DNA from: Paraburkholderia flava
Lineage (GTDB): Bacteria; Pseudomonadota; Gammaproteobacteria; Burkholderiales; Burkholderiaceae
Direction of reading: 5' to 3'
Length of the DNA: 64,000 nt
Assembly: GCF_004359985.1 (NCBI RefSeq)
Contig: NZ_SMRO01000004.1
Location: 62,001 to 126,000, forward strand
Position numbers and translations under genes: made by a program. Position 1 is the first letter of the stretch. The number at the start of each line of letters is the position of its first letter. This document shows, piece after piece, positions 8,337 to 18,542 of the stretch. The notes under the pieces are model-generated. The model saw only the letters and a program-made list of their open reading frames with translations. It searched no databases and was not told where the DNA came from.

Positions 8337-9035
8337 TCAAACCGCCCCAACCAGCCGATACCCCACCCCCGTCTCGGTAACGATATGCTCCGGCTGCGCG
8401 GGATCGCGCTCCAGCTTCTGCCGCAGATGCGCCATATAGATGCGCAGATAGTGATGGCTCTCGACATGCGACGGCCCCCACACATCGCGCAGCAGTTGCC
8501 GGTGCGTCAGCACGCGGCCCGCGTGGCGCACGAGCGTTGCGAGCAGCCGGTATTCGATCGGCGTCAGATGAATCGGTACGTCGTCGCGCGACACGCGACG
8601 CATCGCGAGATCGACGGTAACGGTGCCGAAGTGCACCTGCGGCGTTTCGTTCGCGCCGCCCTGGTTGCGCCGGCGCATATGCGCGCGGATCCGTGCGAGC
8701 AGTTCGGACACGCCGAATGGTTTGGTCAGGTAGTCGTCGGCACCGGCATCGAGCGCGGCGACCTTCTCGCTTTCCTGCGTGCGCGCCGACAGCACGATCA
8801 CCGGCAGCTCGCTCCAGCCGCGCAGTTCGCGGATCACGTCGAGACCGTCGGTATCGGGCAGCCCGAGATCGACGATCACGAGATCAGGCTTGCGCGTCGC
8901 CGCCTCGATCAAACCCTGCTTGCCGGTCTCCGCGTCGTGCACGACGATGCCCTCGCCTTCCAGCGAGCTGCGGACAAAACGGCGGATCTGTTTTTCGTCT
9001 TCGATCAGGACGACGGTAATGCTCGGCTCATTCAT
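8337..9035 (-). CDS. kdpE: KdpE, response regulator of the K+-starvation system
   Basis: OmpR/PhoB-family regulator of 232 residues. The receiver domain (about 5-118) has the acidic pair IEDE, the phospho-acceptor Asp at about residue 56 (VIVDLGLPDTDG) and the conserved Lys in YLTKPFG; the C-terminal winged helix (about 135-228) has LTPIEYRLLATLVRHAGRVLT and the typical YLRIYMAHLRQKLE recognition segment. It is phosphorylated by KdpD and activates kdpFABC. The start overlaps the kdpD stop by 8 bp, so the two are translationally coupled. Confidence 0.96.
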   Translation of the reverse strand: MNEPSITVVLIEDEKQIRRFVRSSLEGEGIVVHDAETGKQGLIEAATRKPDLVIVDLGLPDTDGLDVIRELRGWSELPVIVLSARTQESEKVAALDAGADDYLTKPFGVSELLARIRAHMRRRNQGGANETPQVHFGTVTVDLAMRRVSRDDVPIHLTPIEYRLLATLVRHAGRVLTHRQLLRDVWGPSHVESHHYLRIYMAHLRQKLERDPAQPEHIVTETGVGYRLVGAV

Positions 9036-11985
9036 GATTCGGTCCCGCTACGGGTTGGGTGCCGTCGCGCGCGGGCGGGTCGCCGGGTGTCGCGCGAAGG
9101 TGAGCAGCTTTCGCATGATCGCTGCTTTGGGTCGGTTCGTCTTCTGGATGATCGTTATGCACGGGCTCGTCGTCATCCACATCCCCGTCCGGCAATTCGG
9201 CTGCATCGGGCGCCGGCGGCGGCGTCTCGACCGGCAGCATGAACCAGAAGCGCGCGCCTTCGACGTGTCCGTCCTGCGCGACCCGGTTCATCGCGCCGAT
9301 CGTCCCGCCATGCGCCTCGACGATCGCGCGGCAGATCGCAAGCCCGAGCCCGATGCCCGGTTTCGCCGATTCCTTCTCGCCGCGCGTGAACTTGTCGAAG
9401 ATGCGCGTTTCCATGCCGAGCGGCAGGCCGGGGCCGTTATCGTCGACGGTTACGCGGACGAACGGCTTGCCGTCGCTGTCGTCGATGCGCTGCGCGCCGA
9501 TCGCGAGCGGCGTATCGGCCGGCGTGTACTTCGCCGCGTTCTCGAACAGGTTCGCGAACAGGCGTTCCATCAACACGGCATCGAGCTGCAACAGCGGGAG
9601 GTCAGACGGAAGACGCACCTGCGCCGGATGCCGCGCGAGCACGCGACGGCACGCGCGCAGCGCGGCGCCGACAGTCTCTTCGAGCAGCGTCCATTGACGG
9701 TTCAGCTGCAAGCCGCCCGCCTGCAGACGCGCCATGTCGAGCAGATTGGTGACGATGCCGGCCATCCGCAGCGACTCTTCGTGAATCGCTTCGATCAGAT
9801 CGTCGCCGGGTTGAGGCGCAGCGTCGGGCGATTGCTCATGCGCCTGCTGACGCGTCTGCGCGAGCATCGACGCGAAGCCGACGATCGTCGTCAGCGGCGT
9901 GCGCAGATCGTGCGAGATCGCCGACAGCAGCGAGTTGCGCAGCCGCTCCGATTCCATATTGACGAGCGCGTCGCGCGCGATGTCGACGTAATGCACGCGT
10001 TCGAGCGCGAGCGCGATCTGCGCGGCGAACGCGTCGAGCATCCGCTGCTGTTCGGGCACGTCGAGTTCGTGCGGATCGGTGGTCGACACCGCGAGCACGC
10101 CGCGCGTGCGCATCGGTGCCTTCAGCGGCAGATACAGCGCGGTCGTCGCGGGCAGCGTATCGGTGCCGCGTCCCGCCTTTTTCTGCTGATCGTAGACCCA
10201 CTGGCCGACGTCGCTATCGAGATCCGAACCGTCGAGCGTCACCGCCGCATCGGGGTCCTCGATCTTCTGCCGCACGTGGTCGACGCTGTCCGGCAACAGC
10301 ATCGCGACACGCGCGCGAAACACTTCGTGCACATGCCGGCTGCCGATCCCGACGATCTGTTCGGTCGTCAGCGCAGCCGCCAGTTCGCGCGCCATCGCGT
10401 ACATCGCGTCGGTGCGCGCCTCGCGGCGCTGCGCGACGCTCGCTTCGCGGCGCAGGCTCGACGTCAGATGGCTGATCACGAGCGACGTCAGCAGCATGCC
10501 GATGAAGGTCAGCAGGTACTGCGTGTCCGACACGGAGAACGACATGCGCGGCGGCACGAAGAAGAAATCGAACGCCGCGACGCTCGCGAACGACAGCACG
10601 ACACCCGGCCCGCGCCCCAGCTTCACCGCAGCGAAAATCACGCCGAGCAGATACAGCATCACGAGGTTCGCGAGATCGATATGGTCGATCAGTTGACTCG
10701 CGATCAGCGTGATGGCCGCGCACAGCACGAGCGCCCCCACATACGCGCGCGGCGGCGAACGGCGTTCGCGGGCCGCGCCGAGTGCATCGCGCCACGCGCG
10801 CACGCCTGCGTCGAGCGGCGTGCGCGATGCGTCGCGGCCTGCTTCGCGCGCATCGGTGGCGCGGATCAAGGTCAGTTCGAGATCGCCCGCGCGTTCCGCA
10901 AGACGTTCGCCGAACGGCCGACGCAGCCAGCGCATCACGCCGGTGCGCAGCGAACCGCCCGCGACCAGCTTCGACACGTTGCGCACCTGCGCATAGCCGA
11001 TCAGCGCGGCGACCGCGTCGTTGTTCGCGAGCGTCGCGGTCTCGGCGCCGAGTTCGGATGCGAGGCGCAGCGCGTCGAGCGTGCGTTCGCGACGCGCGGC
11101 GGGCAACCGCTGCAGCGCCGGCGTTTCAACATAGACCGCGATCCAGTCAGCTTTGAGGCTCGCCGCGAGCCGCGCAGCACCGCGCACCAGCGTCGGCGCT
11201 TCGGGACCGGGACCGACGCACACCAGCAGCCGCTCACGCGCCTGCCAGATACGCTGGATCGAACGGTCCGCGCGGTACTCGCGCATCTGCGCGTCGACGC
11301 GGTCGGCGGTGCGCCGCAGCGCCAGCTCGCGCAGCGCGATCAGGTTGCCCTTGCGAAAGAAATTGCGCACCGCGCGCTCGGCCTGCGCGGGCAGATAGAC
11401 CTTGCCCTCGCGCATCCGCGACAGCAGTTCCTCGGCCGGCAGGTCGACCAGCGTGATCTCGTCGGCGCTGTCGAACACGCGGTCGGGCACCGTCTCCCAC
11501 ACGCGGATGCCGGTGATCTGTCCGACCACGTCGTTCAGGCTTTCCAGATGCTGGACGTTGACCGTCGTGTAGACGTCGATGCCCGCGTCGAGCAGTTCGT
11601 AGACGTCCTGCCAGCGCTTCAGGTGACGTGCGCCCTGCACGTTCGAATGCGCGAGTTCGTCGACGAGTATGAGTTGCGGCTTGCGCGCAAGTGCACCATC
11701 GAGATCGAACTCGCCGAGCTTGCGGTTACGGTATTCGATATGCGCGAGCGGCAGCACTTCGAGGCCGTCGAGCAGCGCGGCGGTCTCGCCGCGGCCATGC
11801 GTCTCGACGATGCCGACCACCACGTCGATGCCTTCTTCCTGATGGCGTCGCGCGGCCTGCAGCATCGCGTAGGTCTTGCCCGCGCCGGCCGACGCGCCGA
11901 AGAAAATCTTCAGCTTGCCGCGCTGGCTTTTTTCTTCTTCGCGCTGCAGTTTGTCGAGCAGTGCGTCGGGATCGGGTCGGGTCAT
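9028..11985 (-). CDS. kdpD: KdpD, sensor histidine kinase for K+/turgor
   Basis: 985-residue membrane kinase. The N-terminal KdpD domain has a Walker A motif GASAGAGKT (residues 30-38) and is followed by a USP-like domain, four closely spaced transmembrane helices, a GAF-like domain, and the HisKA/HATPase module with phospho-acceptor His at residue 692 (SHDLRTPL) and the ATP lid GIGLGLAI. The C-terminus has an unusual acidic and proline-rich tail of about 70 residues. The frame continues upstream, but ATG 11985 matches the family N-terminus (PDPDALLDKLQREE). It lies downstream of kdpC behind a probable terminator. Confidence 0.96.
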   Translation of the reverse strand: MTRPDPDALLDKLQREEEKSQRGKLKIFFGASAGAGKTYAMLQAARRHQEEGIDVVVGIVETHGRGETAALLDGLEVLPLAHIEYRNRKLGEFDLDGALARKPQLILVDELAHSNVQGARHLKRWQDVYELLDAGIDVYTTVNVQHLESLNDVVGQITGIRVWETVPDRVFDSADEITLVDLPAEELLSRMREGKVYLPAQAERAVRNFFRKGNLIALRELALRRTADRVDAQMREYRADRSIQRIWQARERLLVCVGPGPEAPTLVRGAARLAASLKADWIAVYVETPALQRLPAARRERTLDALRLASELGAETATLANNDAVAALIGYAQVRNVSKLVAGGSLRTGVMRWLRRPFGERLAERAGDLELTLIRATDAREAGRDASRTPLDAGVRAWRDALGAARERRSPPRAYVGALVLCAAITLIASQLIDHIDLANLVMLYLLGVIFAAVKLGRGPGVVLSFASVAAFDFFFVPPRMSFSVSDTQYLLTFIGMLLTSLVISHLTSSLRREASVAQRREARTDAMYAMARELAAALTTEQIVGIGSRHVHEVFRARVAMLLPDSVDHVRQKIEDPDAAVTLDGSDLDSDVGQWVYDQQKKAGRGTDTLPATTALYLPLKAPMRTRGVLAVSTTDPHELDVPEQQRMLDAFAAQIALALERVHYVDIARDALVNMESERLRNSLLSAISHDLRTPLTTIVGFASMLAQTRQQAHEQSPDAAPQPGDDLIEAIHEESLRMAGIVTNLLDMARLQAGGLQLNRQWTLLEETVGAALRACRRVLARHPAQVRLPSDLPLLQLDAVLMERLFANLFENAAKYTPADTPLAIGAQRIDDSDGKPFVRVTVDDNGPGLPLGMETRIFDKFTRGEKESAKPGIGLGLAICRAIVEAHGGTIGAMNRVAQDGHVEGARFWFMLPVETPPPAPDAAELPDGDVDDDEPVHNDHPEDEPTQSSDHAKAAHLRATPGDPPARDGTQPVAGPNHE

Positions 11986-12299
11986 GGGACTGGACGGAGG
12001 GCAATAAGGAGCCGGCGGCACCGGCCGGATAGCCGGCTCACGATGTCGCGATGGTCGCACGGCCTCGCGGCCGCTGCAAATTCATGAGGTCGGGGACGAT
12101 GCGAGGCGGTCGCTGACGGTGGGCACAAGGCCGACGCGCAGGCACACGAAAACGGTTCGGCACACGGCGAATAAAACCTGCGAACCATGCGAACGGCATT
12201 GGCAAAAAACACAGCATGAGCGATACAAACGACCCGGCAAAAACAGCGGCGGCGGCGCCGTATAAGCGCCGCCAGCCGTCGCGAACCGAGGTGCCGGGA
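11986..12299. other. kdpC-kdpD intergenic region
   Basis: 314 bp without a convincing gene. It holds the terminator-like hairpin after kdpC and otherwise GC-rich sequence with no clear promoter; any kdpD promoter must be weak or off consensus. Confidence 0.5.
12238..12273 (-). terminator. Intrinsic terminator after kdpC
   Basis: On the minus strand an 8-bp GC stem (12251-12258 with 12266-12273, 7-nt loop) is followed by a run of five T (12239-12243). It starts 27 bp after the kdpC stop and would separate kdpFABC mRNA from kdpDE, or attenuate readthrough. Confidence 0.65.
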
Positions 12300-12878
12300 T
12301 CAGCCGTGCGCCGCGGCGTCGAGCGCGAGATTCAGCTGCAGCACGTTGACGCGTGCTTCGCCGAGGATGCCGAACTGCCGGCCGCGCGTGTACCGATCGA
12401 CCAGCGCGGTGACGTCGTTCGGGTTCATCTTGCGCGCCTTCGCGACGCGATCGATCTGATACTCCGCGGCAGCCGGGCTGATCTCCGGATCGAGACCGCT
12501 ACCCGACGACGTCACGAGATCGACCGGCACAGGCTGCGACATGTCGGTGCCCGCGGCCTTCAGTGCGTCGATGCGGCCTTTCACCTCATCGGACAGCGCC
12601 GGGTTGGTCGGGCCGAGGTTCGATGCGCTCGAACCTGCCGCGTTGTACGGCATCGGCGCGGTCGCCGACAGACGGCCCCAGAAGTACTGCGGCGCATCGA
12701 ACTGCTGGCCGATCAGCGCCGAGCCGACCACCTTGCCGTCGCGCTCGATGATGCTGCCGTTAGCCTGACTGTTGAACGCCACCTGGCCCACCGCAGTCAT
12801 CACGGCGGGATAAGCGAGACCGGTGATCGCCGTGAGCACGGCGAACAGCACGATCATCGGACGAAATAAGTTTTTCAT
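12300..12878 (-). CDS. kdpC: KdpC, potassium-transporting ATPase subunit C
   Basis: 192-residue subunit with one N-terminal membrane helix (residues about 8-30) and a periplasmic domain. Family motifs include [21 protein letters not shown], the [17 protein letters not shown] segment and the C-terminal [16 protein letters not shown]. It stabilises the KdpFABC complex. It lies 32 bp downstream of kdpB with GAGG before the ATG. Confidence 0.96.
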   Translation of the reverse strand: MKNLFRPMIVLFAVLTAITGLAYPAVMTAVGQVAFNSQANGSIIERDGKVVGSALIGQQFDAPQYFWGRLSATAPMPYNAAGSSASNLGPTNPALSDEVKGRIDALKAAGTDMSQPVPVDLVTSSGSGLDPEISPAAAEYQIDRVAKARKMNPNDVTALVDRYTRGRQFGILGEARVNVLQLNLALDAAAHG

Positions 12879-12910
12879 AATGGTTTCCTCGATTCAACAC
12901 GCGAGTCGCA

Positions 12911-14995
12911 TCAGGCCCAGCCGAACGCAACCAGCACCATGTCGATCAGCTTGATACACGGGAACGGCAGGATGATGCCGCCGAGGCCGTAGACCAGCAG
13001 GTTACGACGCAGCAGCGTGGCGGCACCCAGCGGCCGGTACTTCACGCCCTTCAGCGCCAGCGGAATCAGCATCACGATAATCAGCGCGTTGAAAATCACC
13101 GCGGAGAGAATCGCCGATGCCGGCGTCGCCAGATGCATCACGTCGAGCACGCGCAGTTGCGGGTACGTCGTCGCGAAGGCGGCCGGGATGATCGCGAAGT
13201 ACTTGGCGACGTCGTTCGCAATCGAGAACGTCGTCAGCGAACCGCGCGTCATCAGCATCTGCTTGCCGATCTCGACGATCTCGATCAGTTTCGTCGGGTT
13301 CGAATCGAGGTCGACCATGTTGCCGGCTTCTTTCGCTGCCTGCGTACCGGTGTTCATCGCGACCGCGACGTCGGCCTGCGCGAGCGCCGGTGCGTCGTTG
13401 GTGCCGTCGCCCGTCATCGCGACGAGGCGGCCTTCGGCCTGGTGCGCACGGATCGTGGCGAGCTTCGCTTCCGGCGTGGCTTCCGCGAGGAAGTCGTCGA
13501 CCCCGGCTTCGGCGGCGATCGCAGCCGCGGTGAGCCGGTTGTCGCCGGTCACCATCACGGTCTTGATCCCCATCTTGCGCAGTTCGGCGAAACGTTCCTT
13601 GATGCCGCCCTTCACGACGTCCTTCAGCTCGATCACGCCGAGTACGCGCGCCCCGCCCTCGCCCTTCTCGGCGACGACGAGCGGCGTGCTGCCGCGACGG
13701 GCCACTTCGGACACGGCGTTGTTCACTTCAGCCGGGAAACGGCCGCCGTTCGCTTCGACGTAGTTCTTCACTGCATCGGCCGCACCCTTGCGGATTTCAC
13801 GGCCCGGCAGATCGACACCGCTCATCCGCGTCTGCGCGGTGAACGCGAGGAACACCGCGTGCAGCGACGCCATGTCGCGTGCACGGATGTTGAAGCGCTG
13901 CTTCGCGAGCACGACGATGCTGCGGCCTTCCGGCGTTTCGTCCGACAACGACGACAGTTGCGCGGCATCGGCGAGCACTTCTTCCGTTACGCCCGGCGTC
14001 GGCACGAACTGCGACGCCTGACGGTTACCGAGCGTGATCGTGCCGGTCTTGTCGAGCAGCAGCACGTCCACGTCGCCGGCCGCTTCGACTGCGCGGCCCG
14101 ACGTCGCGATCACGTTCGCCTGCATCATCCGGCTCATGCCGGCCACACCGATCGCGGACAGCAGACCGCCGATGGTGGTCGGAATCAGACAGACCAGCAG
14201 GGCGACGAGCGCGGTGATGGTCACGACGTGACCAGACTTCGCCGCTTCGACGGCAAACATCGAGAACGGCAGCAGCGTCACGGTAGCGAGCAGCAGCACG
14301 ATGGTCAGTGCGACGAGCAGGATGGTCAGCGCGATTTCGTTCGGCGTCTTCTGACGCTTCGCGCCTTCGACCATCGCGATCATCCGGTCGAGGAACGCTT
14401 CGCCCGGGTTCGCCGTGACACGCACGACGATCCAGTCGGACAGCACGCGCGTACCGCCGGTCACCGACGAGAAGTCGCCGCCCGACTCGCGGATCACCGG
14501 CGCGGATTCGCCGGTAATCGCCGATTCGTCGACCGATGCGACACCGTCGATCACTTCGCCGTCGGCCGGGATCACGTCGCCGGTCTCGACCAGCACGACG
14601 TCGCCGCGACGCAGATCGGACGCCGTCATGATGCGGATCGGCGCCTTCGGATGCGGCTCGTTGAGCTTCTTCGCCATCACGTCTTTCTTCGCGCTGCGCA
14701 GCGATGCGGCCTGGGCCTTCGAACGGCCTTCGGCGAGCGCTTCAGCGAAGTTGGCGAAGAGCACCGTGAACCACAGCCACAGTGCGACCGCGAGAATGAA
14801 ACCCGACGGCGCTTCCGCCTGACCGACGAGCGCCGCGATCCACAGGATGGTCGTGAGCACGCTGCCAACGTACACACAGAACATCACCGGGTTGCGGAAC
14901 TGCGTACGCGGTTTGAGTTTCCTGAATGAGTCCACGATCGCCGGACGCAGTAGCGCCGGATCGAACATGGACCGGGTTGCTGAATGTTCAGTCAT
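12911..14995 (-). CDS. kdpB: KdpB, potassium-transporting P-type ATPase subunit B
   Basis: 694-residue P-type ATPase that energises K+ uptake. Seen in order: N-terminal membrane helices, actuator domain motif TGES (about 161-164), the phosphorylation motif DKTGT with the Asp at about 315, nucleotide-binding domain, the hinge motif [15 protein letters not shown], and C-terminal helices. Length matches the family (about 680-700). AGAGGA precedes the ATG at 14995. It follows kdpA after 39 bp. Confidence 0.97.
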   Translation of the reverse strand: MTEHSATRSMFDPALLRPAIVDSFRKLKPRTQFRNPVMFCVYVGSVLTTILWIAALVGQAEAPSGFILAVALWLWFTVLFANFAEALAEGRSKAQAASLRSAKKDVMAKKLNEPHPKAPIRIMTASDLRRGDVVLVETGDVIPADGEVIDGVASVDESAITGESAPVIRESGGDFSSVTGGTRVLSDWIVVRVTANPGEAFLDRMIAMVEGAKRQKTPNEIALTILLVALTIVLLLATVTLLPFSMFAVEAAKSGHVVTITALVALLVCLIPTTIGGLLSAIGVAGMSRMMQANVIATSGRAVEAAGDVDVLLLDKTGTITLGNRQASQFVPTPGVTEEVLADAAQLSSLSDETPEGRSIVVLAKQRFNIRARDMASLHAVFLAFTAQTRMSGVDLPGREIRKGAADAVKNYVEANGGRFPAEVNNAVSEVARRGSTPLVVAEKGEGGARVLGVIELKDVVKGGIKERFAELRKMGIKTVMVTGDNRLTAAAIAAEAGVDDFLAEATPEAKLATIRAHQAEGRLVAMTGDGTNDAPALAQADVAVAMNTGTQAAKEAGNMVDLDSNPTKLIEIVEIGKQMLMTRGSLTTFSIANDVAKYFAIIPAAFATTYPQLRVLDVMHLATPASAILSAVIFNALIIVMLIPLALKGVKYRPLGAATLLRRNLLVYGLGGIILPFPCIKLIDMVLVAFGWA

Positions 14996-15034
14996 GTGTT
15001 CCTCTAATTCTTCGTATGCCTGTATGCGTGGCGA

Positions 15035-16840
15035 TCAGTGGGTGCCGATCATCATCAGATGTTCGACGCCAGGACCGAGCGCGAGCGCGGGCACATAAGT
15101 CAGCGCACCGACCAGCAGCACCGTGCCGAGCAGCAGCACGACGAACAGCGGGCCATGCGTCGGCAGCGTGCCGCCCGTGACCGCGAGACGTTTCTTCGCG
15201 GCGAGCGAACCTGCGATCGCCAGCACCGGCACGATCGTGGCGAAGCGGCCGAACCACATCGCGATACCCAGCATGATGTTGTAGAACGGCGTGTTCACCG
15301 AGATCCCGCCGAACGCGCTGCCGTTGTTGTTCGCAGCCGAGCTGAACGCGTAGAGCACTTCAGAGAAGCCGTGCGCGCCCGGGTTAAAGATGCCCGCCTT
15401 GCCTGCGTCGGCCAGCACGCCGATCGATGCACCGACCAGCACCAGCAGCGGCGTCAGCAGCACGACGATCGACACCATCTTCATTTCGTACGCTTCGATC
15501 TTCTTGCCGACGTATTCCGGCGTGCGGCCGATCATCAGGCCCGCGACGAACACCGCCAGCAACGCGAACACCAGCATCCCGTAGAGACCGGAACCGACAC
15601 CGCCGAAGATCACTTCGCCGAGCTGGATCAACAGCATCGGCACGAGGCCGCCGAGCGGCGTCAGCGAGTCGTGTGCGTTGTCGACTGCACCGCACGATGC
15701 GGCGGTCGTCGCGACCGTGAAGATGCCCGACTGCGCGATACCGAAGCGCGTTTCCTTGCCTTCCATGTTGCCGCCGGACTGCAGCGCATTCGACGACTGG
15801 TCGACGTGCAGCGACGTGAGCGTCGGGTTGCCCGATTGCTCGGCGCTGATTTCGCCCACCACGCACGCGGCAAACGCGATCGTCATCACTGCGAGCACCG
15901 CGATACCCTGACGGCGGTCGGCGATCATCCGTCCGAACACGAGACACAGTGCGGCCGGGATAATCAGGATCGACAGGATCTGCACGAAGTTCGCGAACGG
16001 CGTCGGGTTTTCATACGGATGCGCCGAGTTCGCGTTGAAGAAGCCGCCACCGTTGGTGCCGAGCATCTTGATCGCTTCCTGCGACGCAACCGGACCCATC
16101 GCGATGGTCTGCTTCGCGACCGGCGTATCGACCATCACCGGGTTACCCTTCGCGTCCTTCACCGCGTTGCCTTGCGCGTCGACCTTCGGCGCGGAGTACG
16201 TGGTGGTTTGCAGCGTCGGTACGTCCTGATAGGCCTTGAAGTTCTGGATCACGCCCTGGCTCATCAGCAGCGCGGCGATGATCGCGGCCATCGGCAGCAG
16301 CACGTACAGCGTGACGCGTGTGATGTCGACCCAGAAGTTGCCGATGGTCTTCGCGGTGTGACGTGCGAAGCCGCGCACGAGCGCGATCACGACGACGATA
16401 CCGGTTGCCGCCGACAGGAAGTTCTGCACCGTGAAGCCGAGCATCTGCGTCAGATAGCTGACGGTCTGCTCACCGGAATAGTCTTGCCAGTTGGTGTTCG
16501 ACGCGAAGCTGATCGCGGTGTTGAACGCACCGTCGACCGTCATCGCGCCGAGCGCCTGCGGATTGCCGGGCAGCCAGCCCTGCACGCGCAGCAGCACGTA
16601 AAGGAAAATCGCACCGAGCGCGTTGAACGCGATCACGGCGATGGCGTAGTGCTTCCAGGTCATTTCGCTCGACGAATCGACGCCCGCCGCGCGATACAGC
16701 AGCCGTTCGAACGGACCGCCGAAGCGCACGACGCGCGACGTGCCGTCCATCACGCGCGTCAGATAGCGCGAGACCGGCACGGCGAGTGCCAGCAGGACGA
16801 CGAGAAAAATGACCGTTTGCAGGACATTGTTGAGGTTCAT
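15035..16840 (-). CDS. kdpA: KdpA, potassium-transporting ATPase subunit A
   Basis: 601-residue K+-channel-like subunit with about ten transmembrane helices and four pseudo-repeated pore loops. Recognisable filter-region motifs are [14 protein letters not shown], the [19 protein letters not shown] stretch, and [13 protein letters not shown]. It binds and conducts K+ in the inner membrane. Its ATG overlaps the kdpF stop by four bases (ATGA), so the two are coupled. Confidence 0.97.
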   Translation of the reverse strand: MNLNNVLQTVIFLVVLLALAVPVSRYLTRVMDGTSRVVRFGGPFERLLYRAAGVDSSSEMTWKHYAIAVIAFNALGAIFLYVLLRVQGWLPGNPQALGAMTVDGAFNTAISFASNTNWQDYSGEQTVSYLTQMLGFTVQNFLSAATGIVVVIALVRGFARHTAKTIGNFWVDITRVTLYVLLPMAAIIAALLMSQGVIQNFKAYQDVPTLQTTTYSAPKVDAQGNAVKDAKGNPVMVDTPVAKQTIAMGPVASQEAIKMLGTNGGGFFNANSAHPYENPTPFANFVQILSILIIPAALCLVFGRMIADRRQGIAVLAVMTIAFAACVVGEISAEQSGNPTLTSLHVDQSSNALQSGGNMEGKETRFGIAQSGIFTVATTAASCGAVDNAHDSLTPLGGLVPMLLIQLGEVIFGGVGSGLYGMLVFALLAVFVAGLMIGRTPEYVGKKIEAYEMKMVSIVVLLTPLLVLVGASIGVLADAGKAGIFNPGAHGFSEVLYAFSSAANNNGSAFGGISVNTPFYNIMLGIAMWFGRFATIVPVLAIAGSLAAKKRLAVTGGTLPTHGPLFVVLLLGTVLLVGALTYVPALALGPGVEHLMMIGTH

Positions 16841-16929
16841 TCAATGTCCTCCGCGCGCAGCAGCGCATAAACCAGATAAGCGAACAGCAACGCAGTTGCC
16901 GCGCCCGATAGCCACAGCATCCAGCTCAT
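16837..16929 (-). CDS. kdpF: KdpF, small subunit of the K+ ATPase
   Basis: 30-residue single-helix membrane peptide ([20 protein letters not shown] then [10 protein letters not shown]) typical of KdpF, which stabilises the complex. It overlaps kdpA at its stop and the preceding small gene at its start, each as ATGA, giving a chain of three coupled genes. Confidence 0.92.
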   Translation of the reverse strand: MSWMLWLSGAATALLFAYLVYALLRAEDIE

Positions 16930-17039
16930 GAGCGTGCTCCCTGACCACGCCGGTACTGCTCGAGCTTCTCGCAGCCGGCAATCATTGCAAAGGTCAGTGC
17001 GATAAACAGCACGAGGCCCCCGATGTACAGCGCATCCAT
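16926..17039 (-). CDS. Small membrane protein upstream of kdpF
   Basis: 37-residue protein too short for usual gene finders. It has one transmembrane helix (about residues 3-22: LYIGGLVLFIALTFAMIAG) and a short charged tail with CEKLEQYRR. GGAG lies nine bases before the ATG at 17039; an upstream ATG at 17054 would add five residues but would place the SD inside the gene. Its stop overlaps the kdpF start as ATGA. The position and coupling suggest a role with the Kdp complex, but I know of no proven function; similarity to KdpF-like accessory peptides is inference. Confidence 0.72.
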   Translation of the reverse strand: MDALYIGGLVLFIALTFAMIAGCEKLEQYRRGQGARS

Positions 17040-17122
17040 TTTGATGTTCTCCATGACGGACTTTGGATGCGTGCAACGTTATGCCTGTTGACGTAAAGGG
17101 CAGGATAAGGTTGGATTGGGAT

Positions 17123-17140
17123 GCGTAAAAATCGCGTAAA
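17123..17140 (-). promoter_or_regulatory. Candidate KdpE operator
   Basis: Two TTTACGC heptamers in direct repeat with a 4-bp gap (11-bp period, one helical turn) on the minus strand, in the T-rich upstream region of the kdp operon, 83 bp before the first small gene. The pattern resembles the T-rich TTTAnnC..TTTTTAC site bound by E. coli KdpE. Inference from position and similarity. Confidence 0.5.
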
Positions 17141-17315
17141 CGTGCGAATGTGCGGTCGCAATTCCGGTACGCGCAGAGGGCCGTCGCGCGGCGCGTTCGC
17201 GATTGGTGCAGCGCAAGGCGCGACAACGGCTCGCGCGCAAATGCGATCGCGGCGGGTCTACCGCAATACGCGTGCGGCTTGCTAACATCCTACGTTTCGA
17301 ATCCGCTACGCCTTC

Positions 17316-18515
17316 ATGACAAACGACCGGCACGACTGGATCGCCACGCCCATTTCAGCGCCGCTGCTGCGCGGTGCGCTCGAACTCGAACGAACGGAAC
17401 GCGGCGTGAAGCCGCATCGTCTGCCCGCGTGGGCTCGTGCGCAGTGCGCGGACCCGCAGCTCGCGATGGCTGAGTCGCAACCGTCGGGCGTGCGGCTCGT
17501 GTTTCGCACCCGCGCGACGGAAATCGAACTGGACGTCTGGCCGACCCGCTATGTCTACGCCGGTCTGCCGCCGCGACCGGTGGGTGTGTACGACCTGCTG
17601 GTCGACGGCCGGTTGCTGCATCAGGGCAGCGCGGACGGTGGCGATCTCGTGACGATCGACGTCGCCACGGGGGCCGTATCGACTCAGCGCGGCGACGTCG
17701 GCACGCTGCGCTATGCGGGGCTGCCCGGTCACGACAAGAAGATCGAAATCTGGCTACCGCATAACGAAGCGACGGAGCTTGTCGCGCTGCGTTCCGACGC
17801 CGCTCTTGAGCCTCTTGAGCCCATCGCGAACGACGGTCGCAAGGTGTGGCTGCATCACGGCAGCTCGATCAGTAATGGATCGAATGCGGCCAGCCCGACC
17901 GCGATCTGGCCCGCGCTGGCCGCATCGTTCGGCGATGTGGAGTTGATCAATCTCGGCTTCAGCGGCAGCGCGTTACTGGATCCGTTCATCGCGCGCGCGA
18001 TGCGCGACACGCCGGCCGATTTCATCAGCGTCAAGATCGGCATCAATCTGGTCAACGCGGATCTGATGCGACTACGTGCATTTGGGCCAGCGGTGCACGG
18101 CTTTCTCGATACGATTCGCGACGGTCATCCGCACACGCCGCTGCTCGTCGTATCGCCGATCTATTGTCCGATTCATGAAGATACGCCGGGCCCCGGCGCA
18201 TTCGATATGGAGGCACTCGCTAAAGGGAAAGTGGCTTTTCTCGCGACCGGCAATCCGGCCGAGCGCAGTGCCGGCAAGCTGACGTTGACAGTGATCCGCG
18301 AGCAGTTGCAACGCATCGTGCAACAGCGTGCTTTAGACGATCCGCAGTTGCGCTATCTCGATGGACTCACGCTGTATGGCGAACGCGATTTCGCCGAGCT
18401 GCCGCTGCCTGATCGGCTGCATCCGGACGGCGCGACGCATCGACGGATAGGTGAGCGGTTTGCTGGGGTGGTGTTTGGGCGCGGTGGAGCGTTCTTTGCA
18501 GCGAATCCGCAGTAG
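17316..18515 (+). CDS. SGNH/GDSL hydrolase family protein
   Basis: 399-residue protein with two parts: an N-terminal beta-rich domain (about 15-160, jelly-roll-like) and a C-terminal SGNH hydrolase domain. The nucleophile Ser lies in WLHHGSSISNGSNA (about residue 187), the block with KIGINLVNAD corresponds to the Gly/Asn oxyanion elements, and the catalytic Asp-His pair is in PDRLHPDGATH near the C-terminus. No signal peptide is seen, so it is probably cytoplasmic. It is divergent from the kdp operon. An esterase or deacetylase reaction is expected; the substrate is unknown. Confidence 0.82.
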   Translation: MTNDRHDWIATPISAPLLRGALELERTERGVKPHRLPAWARAQCADPQLAMAESQPSGVRLVFRTRATEIELDVWPTRYVYAGLPPRPVGVYDLLVDGRLLHQGSADGGDLVTIDVATGAVSTQRGDVGTLRYAGLPGHDKKIEIWLPHNEATELVALRSDAALEPLEPIANDGRKVWLHHGSSISNGSNAASPTAIWPALAASFGDVELINLGFSGSALLDPFIARAMRDTPADFISVKIGINLVNADLMRLRAFGPAVHGFLDTIRDGHPHTPLLVVSPIYCPIHEDTPGPGAFDMEALAKGKVAFLATGNPAERSAGKLTLTVIREQLQRIVQQRALDDPQLRYLDGLTLYGERDFAELPLPDRLHPDGATHRRIGERFAGVVFGRGGAFFAANPQ

Positions 18516-18542
18516 CGCGGCGCTACTGCGGTAACGACTGGC

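Noticed and set aside
8779..12087. 1102-codon open frame opposite kdpD
   Set aside because: Arg/His/Gln-rich composition typical of an antisense GC-skew shadow; no domain; kdpD on the other strand is certain.
13133..14929. 598-codon open frame opposite kdpB
   Set aside because: Antisense shadow; kdpB motifs are intact on the other strand.
15038..16870. 610-codon open frame opposite kdpA
   Set aside because: Mirror frame of a hydrophobic gene gives an Asp/His/Arg-rich shadow; not a protein.
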